A stretch of DNA of 64,000 bases from Nostoc sp. FACHB-110 (GCF_014697425.1 NZ_JACJRU010000002.1:372001-436000), one strand, 5' to 3'. Positions 11,339 through 19,752 are shown, counted from the first letter of the stretch. Notes: generated by a model not told the origin, from the letters alone. Made by a program: numbers and translations.

Positions 11339-11809
11339 CTAACTTAAAAATCTACTAAGGTCAAATTCTTCATCTATAGGTTCTTTATGATCTTTTTCGG
11401 CAATTAAGAATAAAAGAATACGCTCTGAATAATCTACTGCTCCACGTAATTCAGTTTGTAAAATTTCTAGCCCGCCATTGGCGTATTCTTCAAAAATTTG
11501 GGTACGTTTATCTTCATATTCTTCCTCACGGGAAGAAAGAATTTCTATATCTTGTGTTTCATTAATTGCCAACAATTTAATAATAAGTTCGTGTCCCAGA
11601 GAAACAAAGTTTTCTTGGGGAATGGGATAAGGTTCTCTTTTATTCGTCTCACCTAAAGGTATACGCTTTTTATATTTCACACCCAAGGCTGCGGCAAACA
11701 CCATCACTTCTACATAGGTTTGAAAAGGCCCTGTGGTATCTTTTGATGCGACTAAAGATTTGACTAACTCGGCTTTATCTTTTGCAACCTTGATTCTATT
11801 CGCAGCCAT
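11339..11809 (-). CDS. DNA phosphorothioation (Dnd)-associated protein 4
   Basis: 156-residue soluble protein that I recognise as the dnd system-associated protein 4 family, a small accessory protein found near dnd restriction genes; its biochemical role is not established. Recognition rests on the N-terminal segment with a basic, Pro-rich IPLGETNKREPYPIPQE stretch, the middle helix around HELIIKLLA, and the acidic C-terminal core EDKRTQIFEEYANGGLEIL. It shares strand and neighbourhood with dndD (2 kb upstream) and the Dnd helicase, which supports the call. It is separated from them by Uma2 and CadD genes and a MITE, unlike a compact dnd operon. Confidence 0.75.
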   Translation of the reverse strand: MAANRIKVAKDKAELVKSLVASKDTTGPFQTYVEVMVFAAALGVKYKKRIPLGETNKREPYPIPQENFVSLGHELIIKLLAINETQDIEILSSREEEYEDKRTQIFEEYANGGLEILQTELRGAVDYSERILLFLIAEKDHKEPIDEEFDLSRFLS

Positions 11810-11866
11810 TGATTTGAAGATTTACGTTGTAGCTATGATAACCGAAAGCTAAAAGCGATCGCATCT

Positions 11867-12020
11867 TATAGCAATCCTAAATGAGTCGTGAAAAACATAG
11901 ATATAGAAACGTAGACGCGTAAGCGGCTTGCCGCAGGCTACCGCCAAGAACGCCAAGGACGCAAAGGTAAGAAAGAAGAAAAAGATATAGAAATTTTACA
12001 AATGATTTAGGACTGCTATA
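11867..12020. mobile_element. MITE copy 1, 154 bp with 16-bp terminal inverted repeats
   Basis: Ends are TATAGCAATCCTAAAT and, inverted, TATAGCAGTCCTAAAT: 16-bp terminal inverted repeats with one mismatch. The interior is nearly identical to 53390-53564 apart from one 21-bp indel and two point changes. Neither copy carries a transposase. TA at both outer edges fits Tc1/mariner/IS630-type target duplication. The interior includes a small palindromic segment (cggcttgccg). Confidence 0.85.
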
Positions 12021-12039
12021 TATCTTCAATATATATAAA

Positions 12040-12606
12040 TTAGCCCAAAAACACATCTTCATATATTAAAGATAGAGGAAACCGAAAATCTACCGTCTGT
12101 AAATAAACCTCATCACCTTCTTCGTAAGATTGTAACTCCCAAATTCCTTTTTCATTTAGCTGAAAATAATCTAAACTAATTTTTTCTCCATCAATCAGGA
12201 CATATTCTTGTAAAGTTTCAATACGGCGATATTGTTTGAATTTAGTACCTCTGTCGTAAGCTTCGGTACTAGGAGAAAGAACTTCTACAATTAAACAAGG
12301 ATACTGAAGAAATTTAATCGCTTGTCTATCGCGTTCATCACAGCTTACTACAACATCAGGGTAGTAAAAAGGCCCATTCTCAGATACAGCTACTTTTGCA
12401 TCAGACATAAATGCACGACATAAACCGCCCCGTAGATGAGTTTTTAATGCTGATGCTAAGTTGAGAGCGATACTAGTATGAGGTAACGTTCCCCCAGTCA
12501 TGGAGAAAACTTCACCATTGACATATTCATATTTAATATTTTGGCGTTCTTCCCATTCTAAATATTCTTGAGGAGACAGATAATTTGTGTCTGGACTCGC
12601 AACCAT
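12040..12606 (-). CDS. Uma2 family (DUF820) endonuclease-like protein
   Basis: 188-residue member of the Uma2/DUF820 group, which has a PD-(D/E)XK-type nuclease fold and is greatly expanded in cyanobacteria. Visible family features: SPQEYLEWEERQ near the N-terminus, YEYVNGEVFSMTGGTLPH, the acidic metal-site segment YPDVVVSCDERD, and LIVEVLSPSTEAYDRGTKFKQYR, which carries the E-x-K-like core. Cellular role unknown. It lies inside the Dnd neighbourhood on the same strand, but Uma2 genes are so common that this may be coincidence. The gene ends 20 bp from a MITE. Confidence 0.9.
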   Translation of the reverse strand: MVASPDTNYLSPQEYLEWEERQNIKYEYVNGEVFSMTGGTLPHTSIALNLASALKTHLRGGLCRAFMSDAKVAVSENGPFYYPDVVVSCDERDRQAIKFLQYPCLIVEVLSPSTEAYDRGTKFKQYRRIETLQEYVLIDGEKISLDYFQLNEKGIWELQSYEEGDEVYLQTVDFRFPLSLIYEDVFLG

Positions 12607-12802
12607 AACCTACTCCCTTTTTCTTAACTGTAACCCTTCACCGCCAAAACCAGTGGCGTTGTAAAATCAGGGTGATAGGAAAAGTTTAGCTGAATTAGTC
12701 ACTGATGCGATCGCCTTCCCAATATCCGTAAAATCTTATTTTGATATCTGCGCTAGATTAAATCTGCACAGAATTGGAAGTATTCAAGATAAATGAGCGA
12801 TG

Positions 12803-13477
12803 TTACCTAGAAAACATCGCTATATTTGGTAACAGTTGATAAGACTCGCTTTTAATTAAAATAGAACATCCCAAGTAAATCAAGACAAAGGGAAAAACTT
12901 TGCGGGCATGGCGTGTTAAAATCGGAGCCATGAGGGGATTACGGACTAAATAGTAAGATAAAAAACACCAGACTCCCACTGCGCAATAGCAAATACTAAT
13001 AATTACAGCTAAATTGGGCAGATTACTACTAGCAAACAATGGTACATAGATGCCGATATTGTTACCGCCATTAGCAATAGTTACTGCGGAGACACGATAA
13101 GTTTGGCGATCGCGTAAGATATTCCATAAGGACTTTTTACGGCGTTTATCTGTGTTAGAAGCGTGAAAGTCAATTGAAACATCCTGCACTGTTTCTTCTT
13201 GCTGTTCTTTAGTCAATAAATGGTTAATGCCAATAGCAATTGGTAAGAAACCGAGTAAGCCCACCCAAGAGGCTGGTAAAATCAAACCACCAAAAAAACC
13301 AGGCAGGCTAGCAATTACTAAAAATGTGAACCCTAAAATTTCACCAATGATAATATTTTGCGGGCGAAAGGTGCGATTGACTTTACCAAAAAAAGCTGTC
13401 AAATATAAATTGTCGTCAAACGTAGTTGCAAAAGCAACGGAAATGCCAATAATTATTGTACTAGTTAACCAATTCAT
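12803..13477 (-). CDS. CadD-type cadmium resistance transporter
   Basis: 224-residue integral membrane protein with about five to six hydrophobic segments. It matches the cadmium resistance transporter family (CadD): early TTFDDN, GEILGFTFLVIAS, and the signature VTIANGGNNIGIYVPLFA. Predicted to export or sequester cations at the plasma membrane; the substrate in cyanobacteria is not certain. A charged cytosolic loop (about 95-120) separates two membrane halves. It is a single gene between Uma2 and dndD on the same strand, with 324 bp to dndD, so it is probably an independent unit inserted in or next to the Dnd island. Confidence 0.85.
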   Translation of the reverse strand: MNWLTSTIIIGISVAFATTFDDNLYLTAFFGKVNRTFRPQNIIIGEILGFTFLVIASLPGFFGGLILPASWVGLLGFLPIAIGINHLLTKEQQEETVQDVSIDFHASNTDKRRKKSLWNILRDRQTYRVSAVTIANGGNNIGIYVPLFASSNLPNLAVIISICYCAVGVWCFLSYYLVRNPLMAPILTRHARKVFPFVLIYLGCSILIKSESYQLLPNIAMFSR

Positions 13478-13801
13478 AATTTATTACCTAAGGTAAACTA
13501 AGCCACTAAAACCTCTAAGGTTATGTGGGAATTGCCATCAATGAAGTTGATATTTTGTGTCAGCAAGGAACCTTAGCTGTGTATGAAGTAAATATTATGG
13601 CTAGCACCTAGATAGAAGCAAATAGTCTTTTTTCTTAAAACGATAAATAAAATTTATCAATTAAAAACTCAGGAGTCAGAAGCCAGAATTCAGTATGGGT
13701 ATTATGTGCAAAGTAGTAGATACCCAAATTATTTAAGAAATCGGGTATCTTGTTGTTTAAGAATGATTGAAGATTGCTATAGATTATGTAGCTACAATCA
13801 A
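13478..13801. other. Intergenic region between cadD-like gene and dndD
   Basis: No gene seen. It holds a CCTAAGG palindrome near 13489-13495 with a second ctaagg at 13515-13520, and AT-rich sequence with gattgctatag (13772-13782), which resembles part of the MITE end. Confidence 0.35.
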
Positions 13802-15874
13802 TTACCAATTGCGTTCAACAGCAATCACTTCCGTATATTCAAACTCGTTAGGACTTTGCTTGACTAAAGGATATCTTTCTCCGTTTAATTCAACATAATC
13901 TTGCTCACAATCTGGTTTTGAGGAATAGTAAACTAGCACATATTCTCTCCCAATTCTATCGCCTATTTCGGCTTCAACTTCACCACGCCATTGAGTTTTA
14001 GTCACTAAAATTATTAGTTGATTTGCTAATTGGGGTAGTGTTTGAGCGATGCGGCGACGGTAAGTTTCATCTAAACTGCCAAAGGGTGAATCCATGATAA
14101 TGGGAAAAGTGCTGCTATTAGGTATTGTTAAGATTTTGCGCTTTTCGCTCCATTCACGGACTCTATCAATAATGCTGGCAATAAAAGATAAACTGAGAAT
14201 TTGATTTTCGCCTGTAGATGCTGCAACAAGTGATTCTATCCCTGCTGTATTTTCTACCAAAGTTAATTCATATTTATCGCTAATTTTAGGTAAATACGGT
14301 GCGAAAGATATTGCTGTAAATATTTCTTGTAAGCGTTTTTCTAACTGTAAGCGAAACTGTTTTTCTTGGCGGTTTCTGACTTCAGTTAACCTTTCAATTG
14401 CATCTTGAGTGGCGTTAATGCGTCTTTGGGCTAGTAACTGCTTTTCTTCGTTAAGTTTTTGTTTAGCTATTTGTTTAACTAAAACATCAATTTCAGCTTT
14501 TAAGTGGATAATTTGCTGTTGATTTGCACCTTGTTCTCTGTGCAGTTCATCAATTTTACTTTCAATTTCATCTAAGCGTTTTTGCAAACTGCTAATTTCT
14601 TCGTTAGCATCTTTACGCAAGCGTTCATGAATATTATCTAATTCACTTTCTATTTGAGAAATATTTTGACGTAACTGATTAATTCTGGCTTGTTCTCTGT
14701 CTACTTCTTCCCAAAAAGCCAATGCTTGTTTGTCGATTTCGTCTACTTGCGCGCTCATACGAATTGCTGTTTCTTCAACAATTGAAGAACCTGCTTGATT
14801 TAACCAGAGGCTGACATTTGTATGGCTATGATTTCCCTCATTTAATTCTGCACCACAAATACAGCGTTTACCTTTGAGTAGTTCATTAATAAATTCTCGG
14901 GAAATTCCAGCAGTTAATTCGCCGCGTTGTTTTAAATCATGGAGAATTGTCCGAAATTGAGTTGTCGTCTCGGATAATAAAACTGTATAACCGCGCGCCG
15001 AAATTATTTTCTTCAGTGCTTCTTTAGTTTGTCGCCAAGATTCTTGATAAGATGCTTTTTGATTTTCTAATTCTTGTCGCCTTTCTTGTAGTTCTTTAGC
15101 TGCACTTAGTTCACGTAAATGATTACCTGTTTCTTTTTTAAAGGTTTGCTGATATTCTAACTCTTGTTTGATTTCGGTTTGTCGTGTATTGATCGTGGAA
15201 ATTTCTTGTTCTAGTTTTTCTTGTTCTTTTAAAAGCTTTTTAATTTCGGAGTCACCGATAGCTTTTAACTCATTTTCTAAGCTTTTTTTAGCTTCACCTA
15301 GATGTTTGATGGAACGATTAATAACTTCCACACCTAAGAAAATTTTAATGGCTTCAGCAATTTCGGCTTTTTTGTCAGTACGGACTATTTCTTCGATTCT
15401 TTCACCATCAAAAAAGAAGTATTGATGTAAACTGGCCGGTAAAATCTGTCCAATTATTTCTTCTGGTTTTTGCAAGGGGAAATACCATCTCCCATCATCC
15501 CCAGCAACTTGCATGAATAATTCAGTTTTGAGTAAATCGAAGTCAGTTTTATCTTTATAAATCCGACATTGGCGTTTGGCGTTGTAGCGTTTACCTTCGT
15601 GTTCCCAGGTTACTTCTACCCAACATTCTACTGATTGTCCGGTTTTAGCTTCGGCGATCGCCCGTTTATTGACTAACTGTTCGGTTGAGGCAAAAGCAGC
15701 ACTAAACTTCTCATATAATACCCATGTAAAGGCATTAAGTAAACTGGTTTTTCCGGCTCCATTATTGCCATGAATAATTGTGGTGTTGAGAATGTCTCCC
15801 CCAGCTAAAACTATCTCGGGAGTTCTGCCATAAAAAGAGCGAAAGTTACACAGTTTAATAGAAGTTAGCTTCAT
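13802..15874 (-). CDS. dndD: DNA sulfur modification protein DndD (SMC-like ATPase)
   Basis: 690-residue SMC/Rad50-type ATPase of the phosphorothioation system, in which DndC, DndD and DndE insert sulfur into the DNA backbone. Walker A is GNNGAGKT (36-43). Two long coiled coils flank a zinc-hook-like CICG, followed by a late signature region STGENQILSLSF and a Walker B FPIIMDSPFGSLDE. DndD-specific N-terminal segments are NFRSFYG and FFFDGERIEEIVR. Length and motifs look intact. The start codon overlaps the stop of an upstream fragment (ATGA), the sign of a translationally coupled operon. No full dndA, B, C or E is present in the window. Confidence 0.92.
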   Translation of the reverse strand: MKLTSIKLCNFRSFYGRTPEIVLAGGDILNTTIIHGNNGAGKTSLLNAFTWVLYEKFSAAFASTEQLVNKRAIAEAKTGQSVECWVEVTWEHEGKRYNAKRQCRIYKDKTDFDLLKTELFMQVAGDDGRWYFPLQKPEEIIGQILPASLHQYFFFDGERIEEIVRTDKKAEIAEAIKIFLGVEVINRSIKHLGEAKKSLENELKAIGDSEIKKLLKEQEKLEQEISTINTRQTEIKQELEYQQTFKKETGNHLRELSAAKELQERRQELENQKASYQESWRQTKEALKKIISARGYTVLLSETTTQFRTILHDLKQRGELTAGISREFINELLKGKRCICGAELNEGNHSHTNVSLWLNQAGSSIVEETAIRMSAQVDEIDKQALAFWEEVDREQARINQLRQNISQIESELDNIHERLRKDANEEISSLQKRLDEIESKIDELHREQGANQQQIIHLKAEIDVLVKQIAKQKLNEEKQLLAQRRINATQDAIERLTEVRNRQEKQFRLQLEKRLQEIFTAISFAPYLPKISDKYELTLVENTAGIESLVAASTGENQILSLSFIASIIDRVREWSEKRKILTIPNSSTFPIIMDSPFGSLDETYRRRIAQTLPQLANQLIILVTKTQWRGEVEAEIGDRIGREYVLVYYSSKPDCEQDYVELNGERYPLVKQSPNEFEYTEVIAVERNW

Positions 15875-16068
15875 TGTACTGCTTCCTTCACAATCTTCAA
15901 AATATCATCGTTAATGGGGCTATTACTTTTTTTATCTAGCCTACTTTTTTCGAGATGCCATACTTCCTCAATGATTTTTCTGACTTCTGCTGGCGCACTC
16001 GTAATTGGCTCTTGCACATCATCGATATTTGGCTCTGGCAACATCTCGGTTTGGCAATAACTTATGCT
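15871..16068 (-). pseudogene. 3' remnant of the gene upstream of dndD, probably dndC
   Basis: A 65-codon open frame ends in TGA that overlaps the dndD start as ATGA. It encodes ...SYCQTEMLPEP... then a helical, charged tail ending ILKIVKEAVQ. The frame is closed upstream by TAA at 16069-16071. An ATG at 16044 would give 57 residues. In standard dnd operons dndC precedes dndD, so this is most simply the C-terminus of a deleted dndC. That identity is inferred from position, not from a recognised catalytic motif. An intact small ORF is the alternative. Confidence 0.55.
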
Positions 16069-16071
16069 TTA

Positions 16072-16445
16072 TTTTAGCTATCTCTAGCATTAATTTTACA
16101 ACTGCAATGCCAGTCTTACTCTTATCTTTAACTTAGGGTAATGATGGCAGAAAAATTTTAATTTATTCTGACAAAATTGATTGTTACTTTGTAGAATTTA
16201 CTGATATACTAAATCTAGGTTGAGTTTATATTATAATGGGATGTATTTGCTTTTAAAAATTTTACTAACATCCCATTATGATATATATTATTCTTTCATA
16301 TTAAGTGCAGATATTTTTAGATAGCAAACAAAATTTTACAGTGTTATTTTGATGCAGAACCAATTGTCTGGATAAAACCTCCGCGCACCTCCGCGCTAAC
16401 CTTCGCGTGCCTTTGCGTTAAACAAAGTTATAACTTACCACAGCT
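16072..16445. other. Intergenic scar between dnd remnant and Dnd helicase, with a 12-bp inverted repeat
   Basis: AT-rich and gene-free. It contains a perfect 12-bp inverted repeat, ataatgggatgt (16233-16244) / acatcccattat (16268-16279), and a dispersed CCGCGCACCTCCGCG-type repeat around 16378-16422 next to the helicase stop. This is where the missing 5' part of the dndC-like gene would be expected. Confidence 0.6.
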
Positions 16446-17921
16446 TCACACATCTAATAGCCCATAACGCTTTTGTAAGTCTAACAACTTCATTCTTGCT
16501 TCACCTGCGTTGTCTGCTAAATCGGCAAATTCAACAAACCGCCGCAGTTCTTTTCGTAATAGATTACGTTCTACTTCTATAGTCTCCCTATCTAAATCTG
16601 GCGGTAAAACAATCATGTCATAGATGGTGGCACGTTCTTTACTAGGATGAGGGCGCAAAACTCTGCCTCGTCGCTGAATAAATTGGCGAGGATTACCAGA
16701 GCTTGATAAAATCACCGCAGTTTTAATTGCTGGAATATCCACTCCCTCATCTAAACAGCGAATTGCGACTAAACCTTGTAATTCTCCGCTTTCAAATTGA
16801 CGGCGTAAAACTTCTCTTTCAGCTAAAGGAGTTTGGGCGGTATAGGTACTAACTTTGTAGCCTAAATCTACACCAAGAATTTTAGCAACGGCTTTGAGTT
16901 GTCGCAGAGATGAACGTCCTGTTTCTAAAGAACCATCACTGCAATAAAAAAGTGTGTGAGTAGTTTCCCGGCGTGTTGCCATTAGTTGACGTAAGGCAGT
17001 TAATTTATTTGACGCTGCGCCAATTAATCTCGCCCGTTGCATTAATAACGGCTTAATATCTTCGTTGTCTTCAAAGTTTGGTGAGTCGCCAGTTTTACGT
17101 TCTTTATATAATAGCGATCGCCCGATTCTTTTAGTTAACTTTAAATAAGCGATACTTTCTGCTTCTGTTAATTCTACTAAAATCGGATAATACAAATAAT
17201 GTACCAAAGCCCCACTAGCGATCGCATCCCTTAAAGTAAACTCTGGTTGCAAAACTGGGCCAAAATAATCAAATAAAGATTGCGTACCGCCATCATCAAA
17301 ATATCTTTCTGGTGTGGCAGATAAAGCGAGGCGCAACCCAACTCGGCGGGGTAAGCTTTCTTCTAGTTTGGGCGCGCCTAAATTATGGGCTTCATCACCA
17401 ATAATTAAAGTTTTTGGTGGTAAATATTTAAGTTGTGATTGCAAGCCATCATTAATTAATGTGGAATTAGTCGTGATGACAGTAACAAAATTTTGAGAAC
17501 CGGAACGCAAATTATATAGTTGCGTTGAAAGTTGACTTTGCCAACTACGCACATTCTCAAAAGCTAATATCGGTTGTAAATTAAATTTTTCGCATTCGCG
17601 CGCCCATTGGGTAACAAGATGACGATAGGGACACACAACCAACAGCACTTGCAGGTTAATTTGCTGATATAATTCGCAAGCGATCGCTAATGCAGTGATA
17701 GTTTTACCACTACCAGTTGCCATTTTCAGCGTACCTCTGCCATTATTCGCAAACCAGTTAGTTACAGCTTGTCGCTGATATTGGCGCAATTGCAGAGATA
17801 TCGGTATTCTTGGACATCCTGGTAATGGTTGGTGATGGTAACTACCGCTACCTTCCCGCGCAAATGGTTTTTTTAGTCGAAAAGCAGGTAGTTGCTGCAC
17901 CGAGTTTTGCGTCAGGTACAT
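16446..17921 (-). CDS. DNA phosphorothioation system restriction enzyme (SF2 helicase)
   Basis: 491-residue superfamily 2 helicase/translocase that I recognise as the dnd-type restriction protein found beside dnd genes and thought to act against DNA lacking phosphorothioate. Motifs: Q-region LRQYQRQAV (about 45-53), Walker A ATGSGKT (68-74), DEAH box at 175-178, motif III LALSATPERYF, motif V-like CLDEGVDIP, motif VI QFIQRRGRVLRP. No separate nuclease motif is obvious, so the cleavage function is inferred from family naming. It starts with ATG, ends about 570 bp upstream of dndD on the same strand, and is not overlapped by a neighbour. Confidence 0.82.
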   Translation of the reverse strand: MYLTQNSVQQLPAFRLKKPFAREGSGSYHHQPLPGCPRIPISLQLRQYQRQAVTNWFANNGRGTLKMATGSGKTITALAIACELYQQINLQVLLVVCPYRHLVTQWARECEKFNLQPILAFENVRSWQSQLSTQLYNLRSGSQNFVTVITTNSTLINDGLQSQLKYLPPKTLIIGDEAHNLGAPKLEESLPRRVGLRLALSATPERYFDDGGTQSLFDYFGPVLQPEFTLRDAIASGALVHYLYYPILVELTEAESIAYLKLTKRIGRSLLYKERKTGDSPNFEDNEDIKPLLMQRARLIGAASNKLTALRQLMATRRETTHTLFYCSDGSLETGRSSLRQLKAVAKILGVDLGYKVSTYTAQTPLAEREVLRRQFESGELQGLVAIRCLDEGVDIPAIKTAVILSSSGNPRQFIQRRGRVLRPHPSKERATIYDMIVLPPDLDRETIEVERNLLRKELRRFVEFADLADNAGEARMKLLDLQKRYGLLDV

Positions 17922-17950
17922 AAAAAATCAAAAACAAAGTTGTTGATGTG

Positions 17951-17974
17951 AAGTCTGAAGTCTGAAGTCTGAAA
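17951..17974. repeat. STRR GAAGTCT, 3.4 copies
   Basis: Three perfect 7-bp GAAGTCT units plus GAA just upstream of the Dnd helicase gene. A different heptamer, ACTTCAT, lies in inverse sense at 18054-18080, so the short helicase-lexA spacer is bounded by two arrays. Confidence 0.9.
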
Positions 17975-18053
17975 TTTAAATTTCTTCTATAGCAATCTTA
18001 TTTGAGTTATAGACATTATCGAACTGCCAACAGAAGAAAGCGAAAAGTTTCCT

Positions 18054-18080
18054 ACTTCATACTTCATACTTCATACTTCA
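18054..18080. repeat. STRR ACTTCAT, 3.9 copies, reaching the lexA stop codon
   Basis: Tandem ACTTCAT units; the last (incomplete) unit contains the lexA stop codon (tca, 18078-18080). The reverse complement, ATGAAGT, is the same family as the arrays at 28214 and 63386. Confidence 0.9.
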
Positions 18081-18683
18081 GTTATATCCCCGCCAAACGC
18101 CGACGAGAGAACCTTGCACCTGCACTTGCATAGCGGAAACTTCAATCGGGTTATACTTTTGGTTGGCGGGTTTTAAAGTGACGCGATCGCCACTCCGATA
18201 AAAACGCTTTAATGTAGTACCATACCCATCAACTCTTGCAGCAACAATTGTGCCATTTTTTAACTGATCTGGTTCTGGTACGGGCAACAAAAATACCAAA
18301 TCACCATCAGCAATTAAATCTTCAATCATACTGTCCCCTGTTACCCGCAAAGCATAGGTTTGTGCAGGTAACGAGAAATTAGAAAAGTCTAAATAATCTA
18401 CAGCATCATTATAAGGTTCAATTAAACCCCCAGCCGCAATACTGCCTAAAATTGGTACACCTTGCTTAACAGGATGTAAAATCCGAATTGTTCTGGCTTT
18501 GCCTTCAGTCCATTCAATGTAGCCTTTATTTCGTAAATGTTCTAAACGGCTTTGAATAGGCGCAGGCGATTTGAGATTCATCGCTTGCATCATTTGGCGA
18601 ATTGAAGGAGAATGCTGGTGTGAGCGGATATATTCTGCCAGCCATTCATATAATTCTTGTTGAGCTTCTGTTAGACGTTCCAT
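18078..18683 (-). CDS. lexA: LexA repressor, SOS regulator
   Basis: 201-residue transcriptional repressor with autoprotease activity. The N-terminal winged helix covers about 1-65 (SIRQMMQAMNLKSPAPIQSRL). The self-cleavage bond Ala84-Gly85 (SIAAGG), nucleophile Ser118 (VTGDSMIED) and general base Lys159 (TTLKRF) are all present, so RecA-stimulated cleavage should work; some cyanobacterial LexA proteins lack these residues. I chose the ATG giving MERLTEAQQ, the usual start; an upstream TTG would add nine residues. A perfect Anabaena-type LexA box lies 36 bp upstream, indicating autoregulation. The stop codon sits in a 7-bp repeat array. Confidence 0.95.
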   Translation of the reverse strand: MERLTEAQQELYEWLAEYIRSHQHSPSIRQMMQAMNLKSPAPIQSRLEHLRNKGYIEWTEGKARTIRILHPVKQGVPILGSIAAGGLIEPYNDAVDYLDFSNFSLPAQTYALRVTGDSMIEDLIADGDLVFLLPVPEPDQLKNGTIVAARVDGYGTTLKRFYRSGDRVTLKPANQKYNPIEVSAMQVQVQGSLVGVWRGYN

Positions 18684-18718
18684 AGTAATAAAATAGGGAA
18701 GTAAATACAAATGTCCCT

Positions 18719-18732
18719 AGAACATTAGTACT
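18719..18732 (-). promoter_or_regulatory. LexA box upstream of lexA
   Basis: Read on the minus strand, AGTACTAATGTTCT matches the consensus RGTACNNNDGTWCB described for Anabaena LexA at every defined position. It lies just upstream of the lexA start codon. Confidence 0.85.
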
Positions 18733-18768
18733 ACAAAAAATCCCAGATAACAAGATGAAAATAAAAAT

Positions 18769-18813
18769 ATCAAAGGCAAAAGAAAGCAAAATTTTGATTC
18801 TTTTGCCTTTGAT
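18769..18813 (-). terminator. Terminator of argF
   Basis: Perfect 16-bp stem, atcaaaggcaaaagaa / ttcttttgcctttgat, with a 13-nt loop. On the minus strand the stem is followed by a T-rich tract. It separates argF from lexA, both on the minus strand. Confidence 0.9.
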
Positions 18814-18831
18814 TTTTTCAGTTTTTCCTGT

Positions 18832-19752
18832 TCACTCTGCCCCTAAAATACTCGCCAGTAAGGCTTTTTGTGCGTGCAGCCGATTTTCTGCCTGATCCCA
18901 AACGCGAGAGTGAGAACCTTCAATTACTTCTTCCGTAATTTCTTCACCACGATGGGCGGGTAAGCAGTGTAAAACAATTGCATCTTTGTTAGCCAAGCTC
19001 AACAATTGATCAGAAATTTGATAGGGTTGAAAAATTGGCATTCGATCATCAGCTTCTTGTTCTTGTCCCATACTTGCCCAAACATCGGTATAAAGTACAG
19101 TTGCTTCCTTTGCGGCTAATTCTGGGTCATTAGTTAAAAATACTTGGGTTTTATCGCCAGCGATCGCCCGTGCTTGTTCTACAATTTTGGCATCAGGTTC
19201 AAATCCTTGAGGAGTCGCAACTCTCACATTCATTCCCGCCAAAGCGCAACCTAACATCAAAGAATTCGCTACATTATTGCCATCGCCGACATAAGTTAAA
19301 GTCAAACCAGCCAAATCACCAAAGCATTCTTGAATCGTCAATAAATCAGCTAATATTTGACAAGGATGTTCCGCATCAGTCAGCGCATTAATTACCGGAA
19401 TTTTGGCATAGTTGGCAAAAATTTCTAAATCTTGTTGGGCAAAAGTCCGAATTGCCAAAATATCTAAATATCTATCTAGCACCCGTGCCGTATCTTGGAT
19501 AGGTTCGCCGCGACTTACTTGCGTCACATTCGGATGCAAATCAATTACCTGTCCACCTAATTGATACATCGCCACTGTAAAACTAACACGAGTGCGAGTT
19601 GAAGCTTTAGAAAACAACAAACCCAACACCTTATTACAGTGCAACTTCAACTTTTGAGACTTAAGTTGACCAGCTAATTCCAAAATTTCTTGAAGTTCCG
19701 TTGGACTGAAGTCCGCCAGACTTAATACATCTCGTCCGATTAACACTGCCAT
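18832..19752 (-). CDS. argF: Ornithine carbamoyltransferase
   Basis: Converts carbamoyl phosphate and ornithine to citrulline in arginine biosynthesis. 306 residues from the ATG chosen (MAVLIGRDVLSL); a longer TTG form would add 19 residues without family support. Motifs: carbamoyl-phosphate site SKASTRTRVSF, HPCQ in AEHPCQILADLLTI, ornithine loop with DVWASMGQE, and HCLPAHRGEEI with the catalytic Cys. All residues are present. It forms a single-gene unit ended by a strong terminator before lexA. Confidence 0.96.
   Translation of the reverse strand: MAVLIGRDVLSLADFSPTELQEILELAGQLKSQKLKLHCNKVLGLLFSKASTRTRVSFTVAMYQLGGQVIDLHPNVTQVSRGEPIQDTARVLDRYLDILAIRTFAQQDLEIFANYAKIPVINALTDAEHPCQILADLLTIQECFGDLAGLTLTYVGDGNNVANSLMLGCALAGMNVRVATPQGFEPDAKIVEQARAIAGDKTQVFLTNDPELAAKEATVLYTDVWASMGQEQEADDRMPIFQPYQISDQLLSLANKDAIVLHCLPAHRGEEITEEVIEGSHSRVWDQAENRLHAQKALLASILGAE

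Noticed and set aside
11877..12062. 61-codon minus-strand frame after the Uma2 gene
   Set aside because: It lies almost wholly in MITE copy 1; the second copy does not keep it because of the 21-bp indel and sequence changes.
13525..13611. 28-codon GTG-started frame (VGIAINEVDILCQQG...) between cadD-like gene and dndD
   Set aside because: No SD, opposite strand to neighbours, closed by several stops upstream; too little to support a gene.
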